From Pseudomaricurvus sp033283335 (GTDB lineage: Bacteria; Pseudomonadota; Gammaproteobacteria; Pseudomonadales; Cellvibrionaceae): 64,000 nucleotides of DNA. This document shows positions 32,668-42,357 of the stretch, one piece after another; position 1 is the first letter of the stretch; each line of letters begins with the position of its first letter. The notes under the pieces were generated by a model. The model searched no databases. It was not told the origin of the DNA and worked only from the letters and a program-made list of their open reading frames with translations. The stretch is taken from positions 682,001 to 746,000 of the forward strand of contig JAWMQP010000002.1 in NCBI GenBank assembly GCA_033283335.1, given 5' to 3'. A program made the position numbers and the translations under genes.

Positions 32668-33330
32668 CTAAATCAAATGGGTGCCGAGCGCGGCATTGAC
32701 CAGCAAACCGACCCAAATCGCGTATACATAGGGACGGCAGTTCGCGATTGCCCCCTGGATCTGCTGGTTTACAGCCTCGGAGCCATCGCCGCTCATCAAC
32801 TTGCCCCAGCCAGTCATAAAGGGTTTTAGACCGACACGAATCATCAGGCCACAACCCACCAGCAGGGCGAAAATCAACAGTTTGGTGGCAAGCCAGTCGG
32901 CTTTGAGAATGTTACCGGTAAGCAGGGCGTAAATCGACACCCCCAACAATCCGGCAATCATCACCGCGCGAAAATAGAAATCAAACTGAGTCAGCGCCGG
33001 AATAAACGCTTTGCCGTGGGCAAAATGCAACACCATCACTGTGATTGCCCACACAGCCGCCAGCAACCAGGTAACCATCAACCAGACCTCCGACACCGCA
33101 AACAGGCCCGTAATATGAGCCAGATGCAAACCCAGCGGTAGAATCAGCGGCATGGCAAAACGTGGGCCCTGGTCACATCCCATCATAATGGTCAACGCCG
33201 TAGAGCGGGATTCATTGGACAGATCGGAACGCACGACAAAGCGGCTGGCATAAAAGGTCCCCAGATCCCCGCCCAGCCAATACACAAAACAGACAATGTG
33301 CAGTAATTTAATCAACAGGTATTCGTTCAT
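32668..33330 (-). CDS. CopD/DUF2269-like membrane protein
   Basis: 220 residues with six membrane segments. The first, IKLLHIVCFVYWLGGDLGTFYASRFV, has the helix-buried His and GG typical of CopD/DUF2269 proteins, and TQFDFYFRAVMIAGLLGVSIYAL lies in the middle. It might bind haem or copper through His residues. Function is uncertain. Confidence 0.65.
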   Translation of the reverse strand: MNEYLLIKLLHIVCFVYWLGGDLGTFYASRFVVRSDLSNESRSTALTIMMGCDQGPRFAMPLILPLGLHLAHITGLFAVSEVWLMVTWLLAAVWAITVMVLHFAHGKAFIPALTQFDFYFRAVMIAGLLGVSIYALLTGNILKADWLATKLLIFALLVGCGLMIRVGLKPFMTGWGKLMSGDGSEAVNQQIQGAIANCRPYVYAIWVGLLVNAALGTHLI

Positions 33331-33381
33331 AGTGCATCAAACTCACTTGCGAAAATCATAATAAAGTGTCTGGCCTGGCCT

Positions 33382-34161
33382 TCAGCTTGTCTCGGTTGCC
33401 GTTTTAGACCAGGATTGAAACAGTCCGGGCCATGCTCCCGGCAGACATTGAAAATCCGACAAACTCACACGCCACTGCCCCACCCCCGGCTGCTGCCAAT
33501 CGTATTGCAGCAACAGTCCTCGGTGCAGCCAAAAGGTACTGTCCTCGCCATATTGCTCACCCTGATAACAGTAAGCCTGGGCGACAACACTCTGATGGCC
33601 GACGTCTCCAGGAGCCAGGCACATCTCCTCATCCTTCAACCAATGCACCGAACGAAGGGACTCACTGGGCTTCAGTAGCTGGTGCCGATCAAACGGGTCT
33701 TTGATCCAGGGCACCACTACGGTCCCCTCACCGCCACCTTGCAGCAATTGCCCAATTACATGGCCCATATAAATGCGCATTAAAGGAAACAATACTGTCG
33801 TGGAGGATGGGCGCGGGCTCGCTTCTACTGATGGAAATTCAGGCCAGTCAGCCGGCATATCGGACCATTCAGTCAACTCATAACCACCCTTAAGGTGTCG
33901 CTGGTAGCGCACTGATCGCTGCCAGGTAGCCGGCGCGCGTTGCTGCCAGTGCAAGTCGGCACACACTAATTCTGCATCGCGCCAAACGGTTTCAGTGGCG
34001 ATATACAAGCCCGCTTCCGGGACCTGCCGCTCTGAACGTAACAACCAGCCTTCATCTTTGCGGTACAAGGCCCAGGGCTCGGTCAGGTGTTGGCGTTGAT
34101 TATTGAGGCTATATCGATAACAGCCTGTAGCAACCAATGCACAGTCGTGGTGTAAAGTCAT
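33382..34161 (-). CDS. Unknown protein translationally coupled to VOC gene
   Basis: 259 residues whose ATG overlaps the stop of the VOC gene. It has many Trp, Tyr and Gln residues and alternating strands (GCYRYSLNNQRQHLTEPWALYRKDEGW), suggesting a soluble beta-rich or lipocalin-like fold. GEGTVVVPWIKDPFDRHQLL is a distinctive segment. No signal peptide. Tight coupling with the VOC and nitrilase genes suggests a shared pathway, perhaps substrate binding. I do not recognise the family. Confidence 0.7.
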   Translation of the reverse strand: MTLHHDCALVATGCYRYSLNNQRQHLTEPWALYRKDEGWLLRSERQVPEAGLYIATETVWRDAELVCADLHWQQRAPATWQRSVRYQRHLKGGYELTEWSDMPADWPEFPSVEASPRPSSTTVLFPLMRIYMGHVIGQLLQGGGEGTVVVPWIKDPFDRHQLLKPSESLRSVHWLKDEEMCLAPGDVGHQSVVAQAYCYQGEQYGEDSTFWLHRGLLLQYDWQQPGVGQWRVSLSDFQCLPGAWPGLFQSWSKTATETS

Positions 34162-34631
34162 GACTCGATCGGCTCCAGCAATTCAATAAGATGACCACCC
34201 GTATGAGACGGATCGAGATACACCATGCGGTAGGCACTGGTTATAACCGGACCGTCAGGTGTCACATAGCCTGGCAAAATACTGTCGGCAGCCAGGCATT
34301 CCAGCAAAGAGTCCAGATCCACAACCCAATAAGCCAAGTGATTGATTCCACCCGGTCCAGAGGTGAGCGCGAATAATTGCGACTTGAATTCCTCTGCCAG
34401 TGGTTCGATCAGCTCAAATTGCACTGCCGGTGCGATGTCCACAAAAGCAAAACGAGTCAGGGCCTCAGTGTCATAAGGCGGCACGATACGAACCGCAGTC
34501 TCTGCAAAACCATAAAGACGCTGCAAATCAGCTACCGCACCGGCTAAGTCCTCAACCACATAGCCTACATGCGCCAGTCCGGTAATGTAGCGGCTGAGCC
34601 CTTCAGGGTTAAACCGCTTCATAACGGACAT
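34158..34631 (-). CDS. VOC/glyoxalase-superfamily protein
   Basis: 157 residues with two beta-alpha-beta-beta-beta units. LAHVGYVVEDLAGAVADLQRLYGF supplies the first metal His, VQFELIEPL the first Glu, INHLAYWVVDLDSLLECL the second His and HLIELLEP the second Glu, so all four metal ligands are present. Layout is that of methylmalonyl-CoA epimerase-like or lyase-like members. Start overlaps the nitrilase end by 23 bases (an ATG at 34622 would also overlap). Confidence 0.85.
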   Translation of the reverse strand: MSVMKRFNPEGLSRYITGLAHVGYVVEDLAGAVADLQRLYGFAETAVRIVPPYDTEALTRFAFVDIAPAVQFELIEPLAEEFKSQLFALTSGPGGINHLAYWVVDLDSLLECLAADSILPGYVTPDGPVITSAYRMVYLDPSHTGGHLIELLEPIES

Positions 34632-36357
34632 CGCAATCCTGTGGCAGCAACGGTAAGGTCGCCAGCGGAGCTACCAGTGTGCCACTCAGGCGCCACGGAC
34701 GTTGCAGTAATAAATCGGTATTTTCCGACATAACTTTATTCTCAGCCGCTTGCGGGTGAATAGCGGCCAATGTGATGCCCGGTCGCTGACCGGTAATTAA
34801 AGGCGTGTTGATATAGCCATCAAAGGTGCGCTCATGCCACGGCGTCATCAGGGTAAAGTCTCGTTCCAGGGTCGCAATCAACCCCCCACAGTTATTACCC
34901 CACGGAGCGGATGCAACAATACAAATCCGATTTTCTGCAGCGCGAGAGGGTAACCCCAGTTCCGACTCCCAGGCTTCCTGGCCACGATAAGGCAATAGCA
35001 ACATGTGCACACCCTGTAACGCAGCCACTTTGACCAATTCTGGATAAGCCGCATCGTCTCCCACCAACACCGCAGCGCGGCCAATGGGCAGGTCAATGGT
35101 TTGCAGGCTGTGGCCAAGCTGGCTCCAGGACAGACGATTCACCGCGTGCAACTGTGGCTGCACCAGCTGGCGACCGTGTTTACTCAACAACACCCCGACA
35201 TGACAACGGCCAGTCGCCTCTTCACCGGTCATCTCATCAACCATCGACAGACAAACCACCAGATCATCATCGCGCTGCTGGAGGATCGTCTGAATGCGAT
35301 CCTGCAACCATTCGGACTGTGTCTGAGCAAGTGCAAGATCCTGATTGACGCCCAGCCAAAACAACTCAGGCAGCACCGCAATCGCTGTTCCACCGGGTAA
35401 CTGCTGCAATAAGGAAAGGCTGTCATGCAACGCCAGTTCGCCAACCCCTTTTGGCTGCAATAGAGCTACTCTGGCTTCCTCGGTTGCGGGAGGCATCGAC
35501 CATGGTGCCGTTGGCTCGACAATGGGCTGGTAGAGTTCGGGTCGACGGGAAGAAATCCAATGAGTGCCATCCAGACGGAATGGTCGCGCATCTTCCAAAT
35601 GAATGTCAGCCACAATCACCTGCTCGCCCTGTCGTGGTGCACGGGCCAGAATTTCTCCCGTGGGAGATACAATCTGGCTCTCACCTGCGCCGTACAAGAG
35701 GCGTTCTGGAATGGACGTTTGCTCACTGACTGCAGACAGATGTTCCTCAGGAATCAACGGCCCCACTTTGTTGGCAGCGACCAAAAAGACTTTATTTTCA
35801 ACAGCCCGTGCCGGCACATGCAGGGCCGCTTCATCAAACGCGAATGAATTCAGTGAATCGCAGAATACTTGTGCACCCCGGAGGGCCAAACTGCGTGGAG
35901 TTTCACATGTGACACCATCGCGACAGGGAAACAACCCGAGACGACCCACATCCGTCTCCACCACTGGAGTAATGTGCTTTGCGCGGGTGAAGAAGATGTT
36001 TTCATGACCCATTAACGTTTGCTTATCGGCCTCAACCAGACAGCGGCCATCTGGCCCAAACAACAAAGATGTAACCGTAATGGCAGGTCTCTGTCGGCGG
36101 TAAGAGACATTGATAACGATATAGCATCGGTGCTGCCTGGCCTTGGCAGCAATGGCTCGGTAAAACTCGTCATTCTCTTCGACGGCAACATCCCAGGCCT
36201 GGTTGAGATCATCATACCAGGAGAGGTGATTGCAAAATTCGGGCAACACCATGAGACGAGCTCCAGTGGCGGCGGCACGATCAATCATCCGCACACAGGT
36301 CTGCAAGTTCTCCCTTACATCACAGGTTGTGGCAAACTGAACCGCGGCAACCTTCAT
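34609..36357 (-). CDS. Two-domain nitrilase-superfamily protein, second domain degenerate
   Basis: 582 residues made of two carbon-nitrogen hydrolase domains. The first (1-270) has the Glu-Lys-Cys triad: LPEF (E40), DKQTLMG (K112) and FPCRDGVTCETPRSLALRGA (C145). The second (about 292-530) keeps LPELFWLG for Glu, but has HAVNRL where Lys is expected and VLVGDDAAYPEL where Cys is expected, so it should be inactive. The first domain hydrolyses an amide or nitrile. NAD synthetase and apolipoprotein acyltransferase are excluded by architecture. It is first of a leftward unit with the VOC and unknown genes. Confidence 0.88.
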   Translation of the reverse strand: MKVAAVQFATTCDVRENLQTCVRMIDRAAATGARLMVLPEFCNHLSWYDDLNQAWDVAVEENDEFYRAIAAKARQHRCYIVINVSYRRQRPAITVTSLLFGPDGRCLVEADKQTLMGHENIFFTRAKHITPVVETDVGRLGLFPCRDGVTCETPRSLALRGAQVFCDSLNSFAFDEAALHVPARAVENKVFLVAANKVGPLIPEEHLSAVSEQTSIPERLLYGAGESQIVSPTGEILARAPRQGEQVIVADIHLEDARPFRLDGTHWISSRRPELYQPIVEPTAPWSMPPATEEARVALLQPKGVGELALHDSLSLLQQLPGGTAIAVLPELFWLGVNQDLALAQTQSEWLQDRIQTILQQRDDDLVVCLSMVDEMTGEEATGRCHVGVLLSKHGRQLVQPQLHAVNRLSWSQLGHSLQTIDLPIGRAAVLVGDDAAYPELVKVAALQGVHMLLLPYRGQEAWESELGLPSRAAENRICIVASAPWGNNCGGLIATLERDFTLMTPWHERTFDGYINTPLITGQRPGITLAAIHPQAAENKVMSENTDLLLQRPWRLSGTLVAPLATLPLLPQDCDVRYEAV

Positions 36358-36472
36358 CGGACCCCCTCTTCAATTGCTCTAAAGTCATAACTTTAATAAT
36401 ATGAAAAATCGACACCGGTTAAATTGATAAATCACAAACCCTGACACAACTAATTCTTATTATGAGCTGACC

Positions 36473-37801
36473 ATGACAAAACCGATCACTGCTAATGAAC
36501 AAAGTCTGCTGGGCATTCGCTTGAGTGACGGCATACGCAAGTCCCATATGCGTGCCTACCTCGCAGTAGCTTTTATTTCATCGAGCTACGCCGGCGCCCT
36601 GGCTGTGCTTCAGCCCGGATTGCTGCAAGTGATGGGCATCGATAAAGGCCAACAGGCCATGCTCACCGGTGGACTGAGCGCCCTGCAGGAAATCGTGCTG
36701 ATTTTACTGATGGGTGTTATGGGGGCACTGTCCGATCGCATTGGACGGCGGCCGGTGTATGTGGCCGGCCTGCTGCTGACCGGTGCAGGCTTTGCACTTT
36801 ATCCACACGCCGCCAATGTGACTCAACTGGTGCTGTTTCGGCTGATTGTGGCCGTTGGCTGTGCGGCCATGATCGGCATGATGGTCACCGTCGTAGCCGA
36901 TTATGCCCGTGACGAATCTCGTGGCAAGGCCAACGGTCTACAGGGATTACTGGCCACCCTGGGCGCCTTCGTACCACCTTTACTGGCCTCGCTACCCACC
37001 TTTTTTGCCCAGCAAGGACACACCGAACTCAGCGCCCAACAACTGACCTTTGCCATTGCCGGCGCACTTGGCGGGCTGGGTGGCATGATTGCCTTTTTTG
37101 GGTTGTCGCCGGCACCGGTCTGCCAGACACCAAGGAACGAATCGACACTGACCCAACAACTGAGAAAGGGCATGCGCGCGGCCCGCGATCAACGCACCGC
37201 CCTGTCCTACGGGGCCGCTTTCATCTCTCGCGGCGACCTGGCGGTCACTGGTGCCTTCATGTCACTGTGGCTGGTGCAATACGGCGTTTCTACGCTGGGC
37301 CTCACCCCCAGCGAAGCCATGTTCCAACTGGCGGTACCTCGTACGCTGGCGGTTGTTACCGGCGCGTTACTTGGCTCAATTCTGATGGGACAGCTGGCCG
37401 ACCGCATTGATCGGGTCAGCGCTGTGGCACTGGCAGCCGGCATGGCAGCCTGTGTCTATCTGGGCGTGTTTATGATCACAGACCCCACCACTGACTGGGT
37501 AATGGGCTTGCTGTTTTGCATGGGCATTGCGGAAATCAGTGCTTTTGTCAGCAGTCAGGCACTGGTGGGACAACAGGCACCGGCGGCTGACCGAGGTGCT
37601 GTTATCGGCTTTTTCGGCGTCAGCGGTGCAATTGGCATTCTAGTCGGCACCGCCGGAGGCGGCTGGCTGTTCAGCTATTTCCAGCCGTCTGCGCCGTTTG
37701 TGCTGTTTGGCTGTCTTAACGCCTTGGTCTGCATATGGGCTCTGCTACTGCGCCACCGGGAATCCGTGGGCGCCGTCCAGACCAGTGAAGGCACTCTCTG
37801 A
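36473..37801 (+). CDS. MFS transporter
   Basis: 442 residues with twelve membrane segments. The loop 2-3 motif MGALSDRIGRRPVYVAGLLL and its repeat LMGQLADRIDRVSAVALAAG mark the DHA-type major facilitator family; RLIVAVGCAAMIGMMVTVVADYARDESRG is the motif after helix 4-5. Divergent from the nitrilase operon (115 bp), so a transport role for the same compound is plausible. Substrate unknown. Confidence 0.9.
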   Translation: MTKPITANEQSLLGIRLSDGIRKSHMRAYLAVAFISSSYAGALAVLQPGLLQVMGIDKGQQAMLTGGLSALQEIVLILLMGVMGALSDRIGRRPVYVAGLLLTGAGFALYPHAANVTQLVLFRLIVAVGCAAMIGMMVTVVADYARDESRGKANGLQGLLATLGAFVPPLLASLPTFFAQQGHTELSAQQLTFAIAGALGGLGGMIAFFGLSPAPVCQTPRNESTLTQQLRKGMRAARDQRTALSYGAAFISRGDLAVTGAFMSLWLVQYGVSTLGLTPSEAMFQLAVPRTLAVVTGALLGSILMGQLADRIDRVSAVALAAGMAACVYLGVFMITDPTTDWVMGLLFCMGIAEISAFVSSQALVGQQAPAADRGAVIGFFGVSGAIGILVGTAGGGWLFSYFQPSAPFVLFGCLNALVCIWALLLRHRESVGAVQTSEGTL

Positions 37802-37838
37802 GCAGGCACTCACCTCATTGGGACTTATCATCGCCGCC

Positions 37839-38582
37839 CTACCAGGGGTAGGGCAGGCGATCTCGATACAATCCACCACCCCCCAGGGTCGTAGAGCTTG
37901 GCAAGGTCGCCAACCAGACAATAGTATCGGCCCCTTCCGTCACAGTACGTGGAGCCTCCTCACCACCGAGCTCGGTTTTAACCCAGCCTGGGCAGGCCGC
38001 ATTGACCAGAATATCCGGCTCATCTTTCAGCTCCAGTGACAACAATCTGGTGAGGGCATTCAGACCCGCTTTCGATGCCCGGTAAGCCACCGTTGAACCA
38101 AGCTCCATTTGAGTTAATGAGGCCAGCTCCGTCGATACATTAACCACCCGGCCATAACCATTCTCACGCATCAGCGGCATCAATTGCTGACAACAGTTGA
38201 GCACACCGACGACGTTGGTGTTGTATGTCTGCTGCATGGCTTCCAGTGACACATCAAAACCAGAGACCCATTGATCAATGGCTATACCGGCATTATTGAT
38301 CAGGATATCCAGCCGTCCAAACTTCTGACGCACATGCGCAGCGAGCGCACTCGCGTCTTGCTGACAGGTAACATCAAGGGTAAAACTCTCGGCGCTCCCA
38401 CCCTCATCAAGGATGTCATCCACCAATTTTCTGGCGTTGGACAGCTGCCTGGCAGTAACAATGACGTGTATCCCCTGCCGGGCCAATTGACGGCATACTT
38501 CCGCCCCAATTCCCCTATTTCCTCCAGTAACTATCGCCACAGCAGGGCAGGTTTGATTATTCTCATTTTTCGGCATACTCAT
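37839..38582 (-). CDS. Short-chain dehydrogenase/reductase
   Basis: 247 residues, classical SDR: cofactor motif VTGGNRGIGAEV (17-28), LDILINNAG, catalytic VSTE...YRASKAGLN with Tyr and Lys, and CPGWVKTELGG after it. The CPGWVKT ending and LGGGGLYRD near the C terminus resemble carbonyl reductase-like SDRs that use NADPH. It converges on the MFS gene. Substrate unknown. Confidence 0.9.
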   Translation of the reverse strand: MSMPKNENNQTCPAVAIVTGGNRGIGAEVCRQLARQGIHVIVTARQLSNARKLVDDILDEGGSAESFTLDVTCQQDASALAAHVRQKFGRLDILINNAGIAIDQWVSGFDVSLEAMQQTYNTNVVGVLNCCQQLMPLMRENGYGRVVNVSTELASLTQMELGSTVAYRASKAGLNALTRLLSLELKDEPDILVNAACPGWVKTELGGEEAPRTVTEGADTIVWLATLPSSTTLGGGGLYRDRLPYPW

Positions 38583-38680
38583 TCCTCAACATTCGCACGA
38601 GAGTATGGATGATATAACCTCAGAGTTAGAGCAGTATGCGAATAATCAAAACCCACAATATAGAGAGGAAAATCCCTTCT

Positions 38681-39568
38681 ATGGCGAATCAAGGCTTGTC
38701 CCACACCCATAGGTTGAGAGCCCAGTGCCAGCGGCCTGAGGTGTTAAAAGCTCCAGGCGTCTACGACGGACTGACTGCCCGCCTGGTGGAAGAAGCCGGT
38801 TTTGAGGCCGCCTTTTTGTCAGGTGCCTGCATCGCGTTTGCACGCTTTGGACGGCCGGATATGGGCCTGGTGACCGCCACTGAGGTCATCGACACGATTG
38901 GCGCCATACGTGAGCGCACCGAACTGCCACTGATTGTGGATATGGATACTGGCTTTGGCAATGCCCTCAATGTACAGCGTACCGTGCGCACCTTTGAACG
39001 CGCCGGAGCCTCTGCCTTACAAATGGAAGATCAGGTGATGCCTAAGCGCTGTGGACATATGGCAGGCAAACAAGTGATTGAAGCGGAAGAAATGGCGGGA
39101 AAAATCAAAGCCGCCGTTGATGCTCGACACAATGATGCAACCATGATCATCGCCCGAACGGATGCCCTTGGGGTAAACGGTTTTGAGGATGCTCTGCAAC
39201 GGGCCGAACTGTATTTGCAGTCTGGAGCCGATGCGCTATTCATCGAGGCGCCGCAAAGCCTGGAGCAAATGCAGCTTATTGGCGATCGTTTTGGAGACAG
39301 GCTGCCACTCGTACACAATCTGGTGGAAGGCGGCAAAAGCCCTGTTGATAGCAGCCTGCCATTGCAGGCTTTGGGTTACAAAATCGCCCTCTACCCCGCT
39401 GCTCTGCTGCATTTGTTTGTACCTCAGGCGCAAACCTTGCTGCAACACATTCTGAACACAGGTAACACCCACGACTGGCAGGGATCACCCTTGGTCGATC
39501 TGAATTACCTGAATGATTTGCTGGAAGCACCGGCCTTATTGGCCGACAGCGAACGCTACACACATTAA
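38681..39568 (+). CDS. Isocitrate lyase/PEP mutase-family lyase
   Basis: 295 residues from ATG 38681. A complete (beta/alpha)8 lyase: PGVYDGLTARLVEEAGFEAAFLSG, the metal-binding DMDTGFGNALNVQRTV, the gating loop EDQVMPKRCGHMAGKQ with the catalytic Cys in KRCGH, and ARTDALGVNGFEDAL. KRCGH points to a C-C lyase such as methylisocitrate lyase or 2,3-dimethylmalate lyase rather than PEP mutase or oxaloacetate hydrolase. Products would be a 2-oxo acid and a short dicarboxylate or acid. The genes for ALDH (34 bp downstream) and LeuCD-like enzymes nearby suggest a branched dicarboxylate substrate. Confidence 0.88.
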   Translation: MANQGLSHTHRLRAQCQRPEVLKAPGVYDGLTARLVEEAGFEAAFLSGACIAFARFGRPDMGLVTATEVIDTIGAIRERTELPLIVDMDTGFGNALNVQRTVRTFERAGASALQMEDQVMPKRCGHMAGKQVIEAEEMAGKIKAAVDARHNDATMIIARTDALGVNGFEDALQRAELYLQSGADALFIEAPQSLEQMQLIGDRFGDRLPLVHNLVEGGKSPVDSSLPLQALGYKIALYPAALLHLFVPQAQTLLQHILNTGNTHDWQGSPLVDLNYLNDLLEAPALLADSERYTH

Positions 39569-39602
39569 CCGGGCACGCCCGCACAGCGAGAGTTATTTTT
39601 AC

Positions 39603-41084
39603 ATGAATGCTTCTGTGGACACACACACACTGCCGCACTTGGAAAACCTGATTGACGAGCAGTTTACATTGCCCGAAGTGGATCGCCACAATCAGATTTG
39701 CGACGCCAATACGGCCGAGCCCCTGCAGCCACAATTCAGTTGCAGTAAGGCACAGGTCGAGCAGGCCCTGAAAGCATCCGAGCGGGCTTATCAACAAGGA
39801 GAATGGGAAAACACTCCGGCAACTGAACGCGCTGATGTACTGGATCGTATCGCCGATGAGCTAGAAAATGCAGACTATATCAATCGTATCAGTCGAGCTG
39901 ACTCGATCACTACCGGTGCCATCATCCGCACCACGCTTAAAATGGCCAGGCTGGTTCCCATCGTTTTCCGCGGCGCGGCCAACTTTATTCGTCATGGTGG
40001 CCTGGAGCATCGGCTTCCGGGTCCACGGGGTGACGTAGAATACTTCCGTCGTCCCTGGGGCCCCGCTCTGCTGGTATCACCTTGGAACGGACCTACCGCC
40101 ATTGGCTCCCATAAAATTGCCAGTGCTCTGGCTGCCGGCGCCCCATGTATTATGAAGCCTTCTGAGTGGGCACCACATTCCGCAATTATCATGTCCCAGG
40201 CAATTCACAAGGTGGGTCTGCCTAAAGGCACCTTTCAATTAACCTGTGGCAACCGCACCATCGGCAGCCAAATGGTGGCTGATGAACGCATCAAGGCCAT
40301 TTCATTCACTGGTGGTTTGGCTGGTGGGCGGGCCATTGCCAGTGCCTGTGCCGAGCGTTTTATTCCAACCCAACTGGAACTCGGCGGCAACAACCAACTG
40401 GTGGTTCTGGAAGACGCTGACCTGGACAAAGCCGCTGAAGGCATTGTCTTTGGCCTGACCAACCTCAATGCACAATGGTGTCGTGCTCTTGGCCGTGTAA
40501 TCGTACACGAATCCATGAAAGAGAGATTGCTGGAAAAATGCCTGGAGCGCTTGGCTGGTATTCGCCTGGGGCATTCCCTCAGTGAACAGAGCGATATGGG
40601 GCCCATGGTGCACCGCGGGCAGTATGACCTGATTCTCAGTGAAATTGAACATCTCAAACGCAAGGGTGGCGTCGTTCACAGCAGCACGTCGCTGCCGGAC
40701 TTACCCGGTTATTTCATTGCCCCAACCCTGGTGGATGGCTGCTCGCCAGAAGACACACGTGATGAAATTTTTGGCCCGGTAGCATCTATTCACACCTATC
40801 GGAACGAAGCAGAGGCGCTGGCGCTGGCCAACGGCACCGAACTGGGATTGGCGGGTTACGTCTATGGCGAAGATGAAGCGCGCGCGTTCGCGTTTGCTCG
40901 TCAAATGCGCACCGGTGGTGTCAAAATTAATGGCTACAGCCTGCTGAGCCTGGGTCAGGAGGCACCACGTGGTGCTTGGGGTTTATCCGGTATTGGCGAA
41001 GAAGGACACACGCAATCGATTGAATTCTTTACCGGTGCGCGGGTAGTCGGCATTTCCCCTCAGGATCCTATTGGCGGCCACTAA
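39603..41084 (+). CDS. Aldehyde dehydrogenase
   Basis: 493 residues from ATG 39603 (MNASVDTHTLPHL). NAD(P)-linked ALDH: SPWNGPTAIGSHKIASALAAGAPCIMKPSEW, the glycine block SFTGGLAGGRAIA, catalytic Glu in LELGGNNQLV, and catalytic Cys in NLNAQWCRALGRV (about 300). DEIFGPVASIHTY and GGVKINGYSLL complete it. All key residues are present. It probably oxidises an aldehyde produced in the neighbouring catabolic pathway; co-directional with the lyase gene. Confidence 0.92.
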   Translation: MNASVDTHTLPHLENLIDEQFTLPEVDRHNQICDANTAEPLQPQFSCSKAQVEQALKASERAYQQGEWENTPATERADVLDRIADELENADYINRISRADSITTGAIIRTTLKMARLVPIVFRGAANFIRHGGLEHRLPGPRGDVEYFRRPWGPALLVSPWNGPTAIGSHKIASALAAGAPCIMKPSEWAPHSAIIMSQAIHKVGLPKGTFQLTCGNRTIGSQMVADERIKAISFTGGLAGGRAIASACAERFIPTQLELGGNNQLVVLEDADLDKAAEGIVFGLTNLNAQWCRALGRVIVHESMKERLLEKCLERLAGIRLGHSLSEQSDMGPMVHRGQYDLILSEIEHLKRKGGVVHSSTSLPDLPGYFIAPTLVDGCSPEDTRDEIFGPVASIHTYRNEAEALALANGTELGLAGYVYGEDEARAFAFARQMRTGGVKINGYSLLSLGQEAPRGAWGLSGIGEEGHTQSIEFFTGARVVGISPQDPIGGH

Positions 41085-41141
41085 GGCCGCCCGCAACAAT
41101 CACCGTCAGCCTATTGAAAATAGGCAATATCTCCTGATTCG

Positions 41142-41819
41142 CTAACGGGTATGTTCAAACAAACTTGCGTGTTGTTCGTCATTTAAAGGAGCGGGTGCTG
41201 CAAACGCCTCGTCCTGGGCCAGTGCCCTTTTCACCGCAGAACGGTCAGACATCCGGTCGTACCAGCGTTGAACTGCCTCAAACTCTGACAGCGTGACGCC
41301 TCCGGTGGCCGCCTGCTGAACCCAGCCGTAACAGGCGATGTCTGCGATGGAAAATTCATCACACAAATATTCACCAGCCTGTAAGCGCCGATCCATAACG
41401 CCATAGAGTCGCTGAAGCTCAGTGGTGTAGCGCTTTTGAGCGTAGGGCACCTGTTCACGGGCATAGTGGTTAAAGTGATTCGCCTGCCCTGCCATCGGAC
41501 CCAGGCCTCCCACTTGCCACATCAACCACTCCCATACCGCCACTCTTGAGGAACCTGATTGTGGTAGAAGTTGTCCCGTTTTCTCCGCCAGGTAAACAAG
41601 GATTGCACCGGACTCAAATACAGACTGTGGCTCCCCGCCAGTGTCGTAATCAATAATGGCTGGGATTTTATTGTTGGGGCTGATGGAGAGGAAAGCTTGC
41701 TGAAATTGCTCTCGTGCCAGGATATTGATGTGACGCAATCGGTAAGGTAGCTGTAACTCTTCCAAAGCTATGGTGATCTTTCGGCCATTTGGCGTTGGAA
41801 AATAAAACAGTTCAATCAT
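41142..41819 (-). CDS. YfcG-like glutathione transferase / disulfide reductase
   Basis: 225 residues close to E. coli YfcG: IELFYFPTPNGRKITIALEE at the start, SISPNNKIPAIIDYDTGG with cis-Pro, SVFESGAILVYLAEKTGQLLP, WLMWQVGGLGPMAGQANHF, and SIADIACYGWV. This group has disulfide-bond reductase activity using glutathione without an essential Cys. It is alone, between ALDH and a DUF2141 gene. Confidence 0.88.
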   Translation of the reverse strand: MIELFYFPTPNGRKITIALEELQLPYRLRHINILAREQFQQAFLSISPNNKIPAIIDYDTGGEPQSVFESGAILVYLAEKTGQLLPQSGSSRVAVWEWLMWQVGGLGPMAGQANHFNHYAREQVPYAQKRYTTELQRLYGVMDRRLQAGEYLCDEFSIADIACYGWVQQAATGGVTLSEFEAVQRWYDRMSDRSAVKRALAQDEAFAAPAPLNDEQHASLFEHTR

Positions 41820-41855
41820 TTCAGGTTACATATTGTCAGGGTTGTCTAAAAAGGA

Positions 41856-42308
41856 TTAATTCAGAGTAATAGTCTGGATGCCACCTTCGGCTGTTAACGA
41901 AAAGCGTGCGGCAGAAAAACGTGGCGGGCCAAACTTGGGCACATGGCCATTGGAAAAGCCGCCAGGCTCCTTGGGAATGCCGATAAAATTCGTATCCAGC
42001 TTGTCATTATTGTTGTCATCGTGGAATACCATAATCGCATACTCACCCGGCATCAGTTTCAATTCTGTTTTCACTTGCCCCTGGTCGACATTATCTTTAA
42101 GCCAAATTCGCTCACTCAGCACCTTGCTCTCGCCGAGAAAGGTGTCTTTCGAGTCATAAACTGCGATGAACACACTGCCATTGGTAGATTTAACATTGTT
42201 GATCGTTAAAGATAATGTGACGCCCTCAGCCAGGGCCAGCGCCCCCATTGCCGACAGAAATAAGCCAGCCAGTCCCACCAAAAAAGCTTTCATTGATTTA
42301 CAGAACAT
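41856..42308 (-). CDS. DUF2141 secreted protein
   Basis: 150 residues: signal peptide to about residue 28 (LVGLAGLFLSAMGALALAEG), then a transthyretin-like beta sandwich, DUF2141, with GSVFIAVYDSKDTFLG, LMPGEYAIMVFHDDNNNDKLDTNFIGIPKEPGGFS and FGPPRFSAARFSL. Periplasmic or exported. The role of the family is unknown. GAGGTGA precedes the ATG. It follows leuD on the same strand, about 50 bp on. Confidence 0.88.
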   Translation of the reverse strand: MFCKSMKAFLVGLAGLFLSAMGALALAEGVTLSLTINNVKSTNGSVFIAVYDSKDTFLGESKVLSERIWLKDNVDQGQVKTELKLMPGEYAIMVFHDDNNNDKLDTNFIGIPKEPGGFSNGHVPKFGPPRFSAARFSLTAEGGIQTITLN

Positions 42309-42357
42309 GAACTCACCTCACTGTCGGTATGTAAGATAACAGCACGATATACATGAA

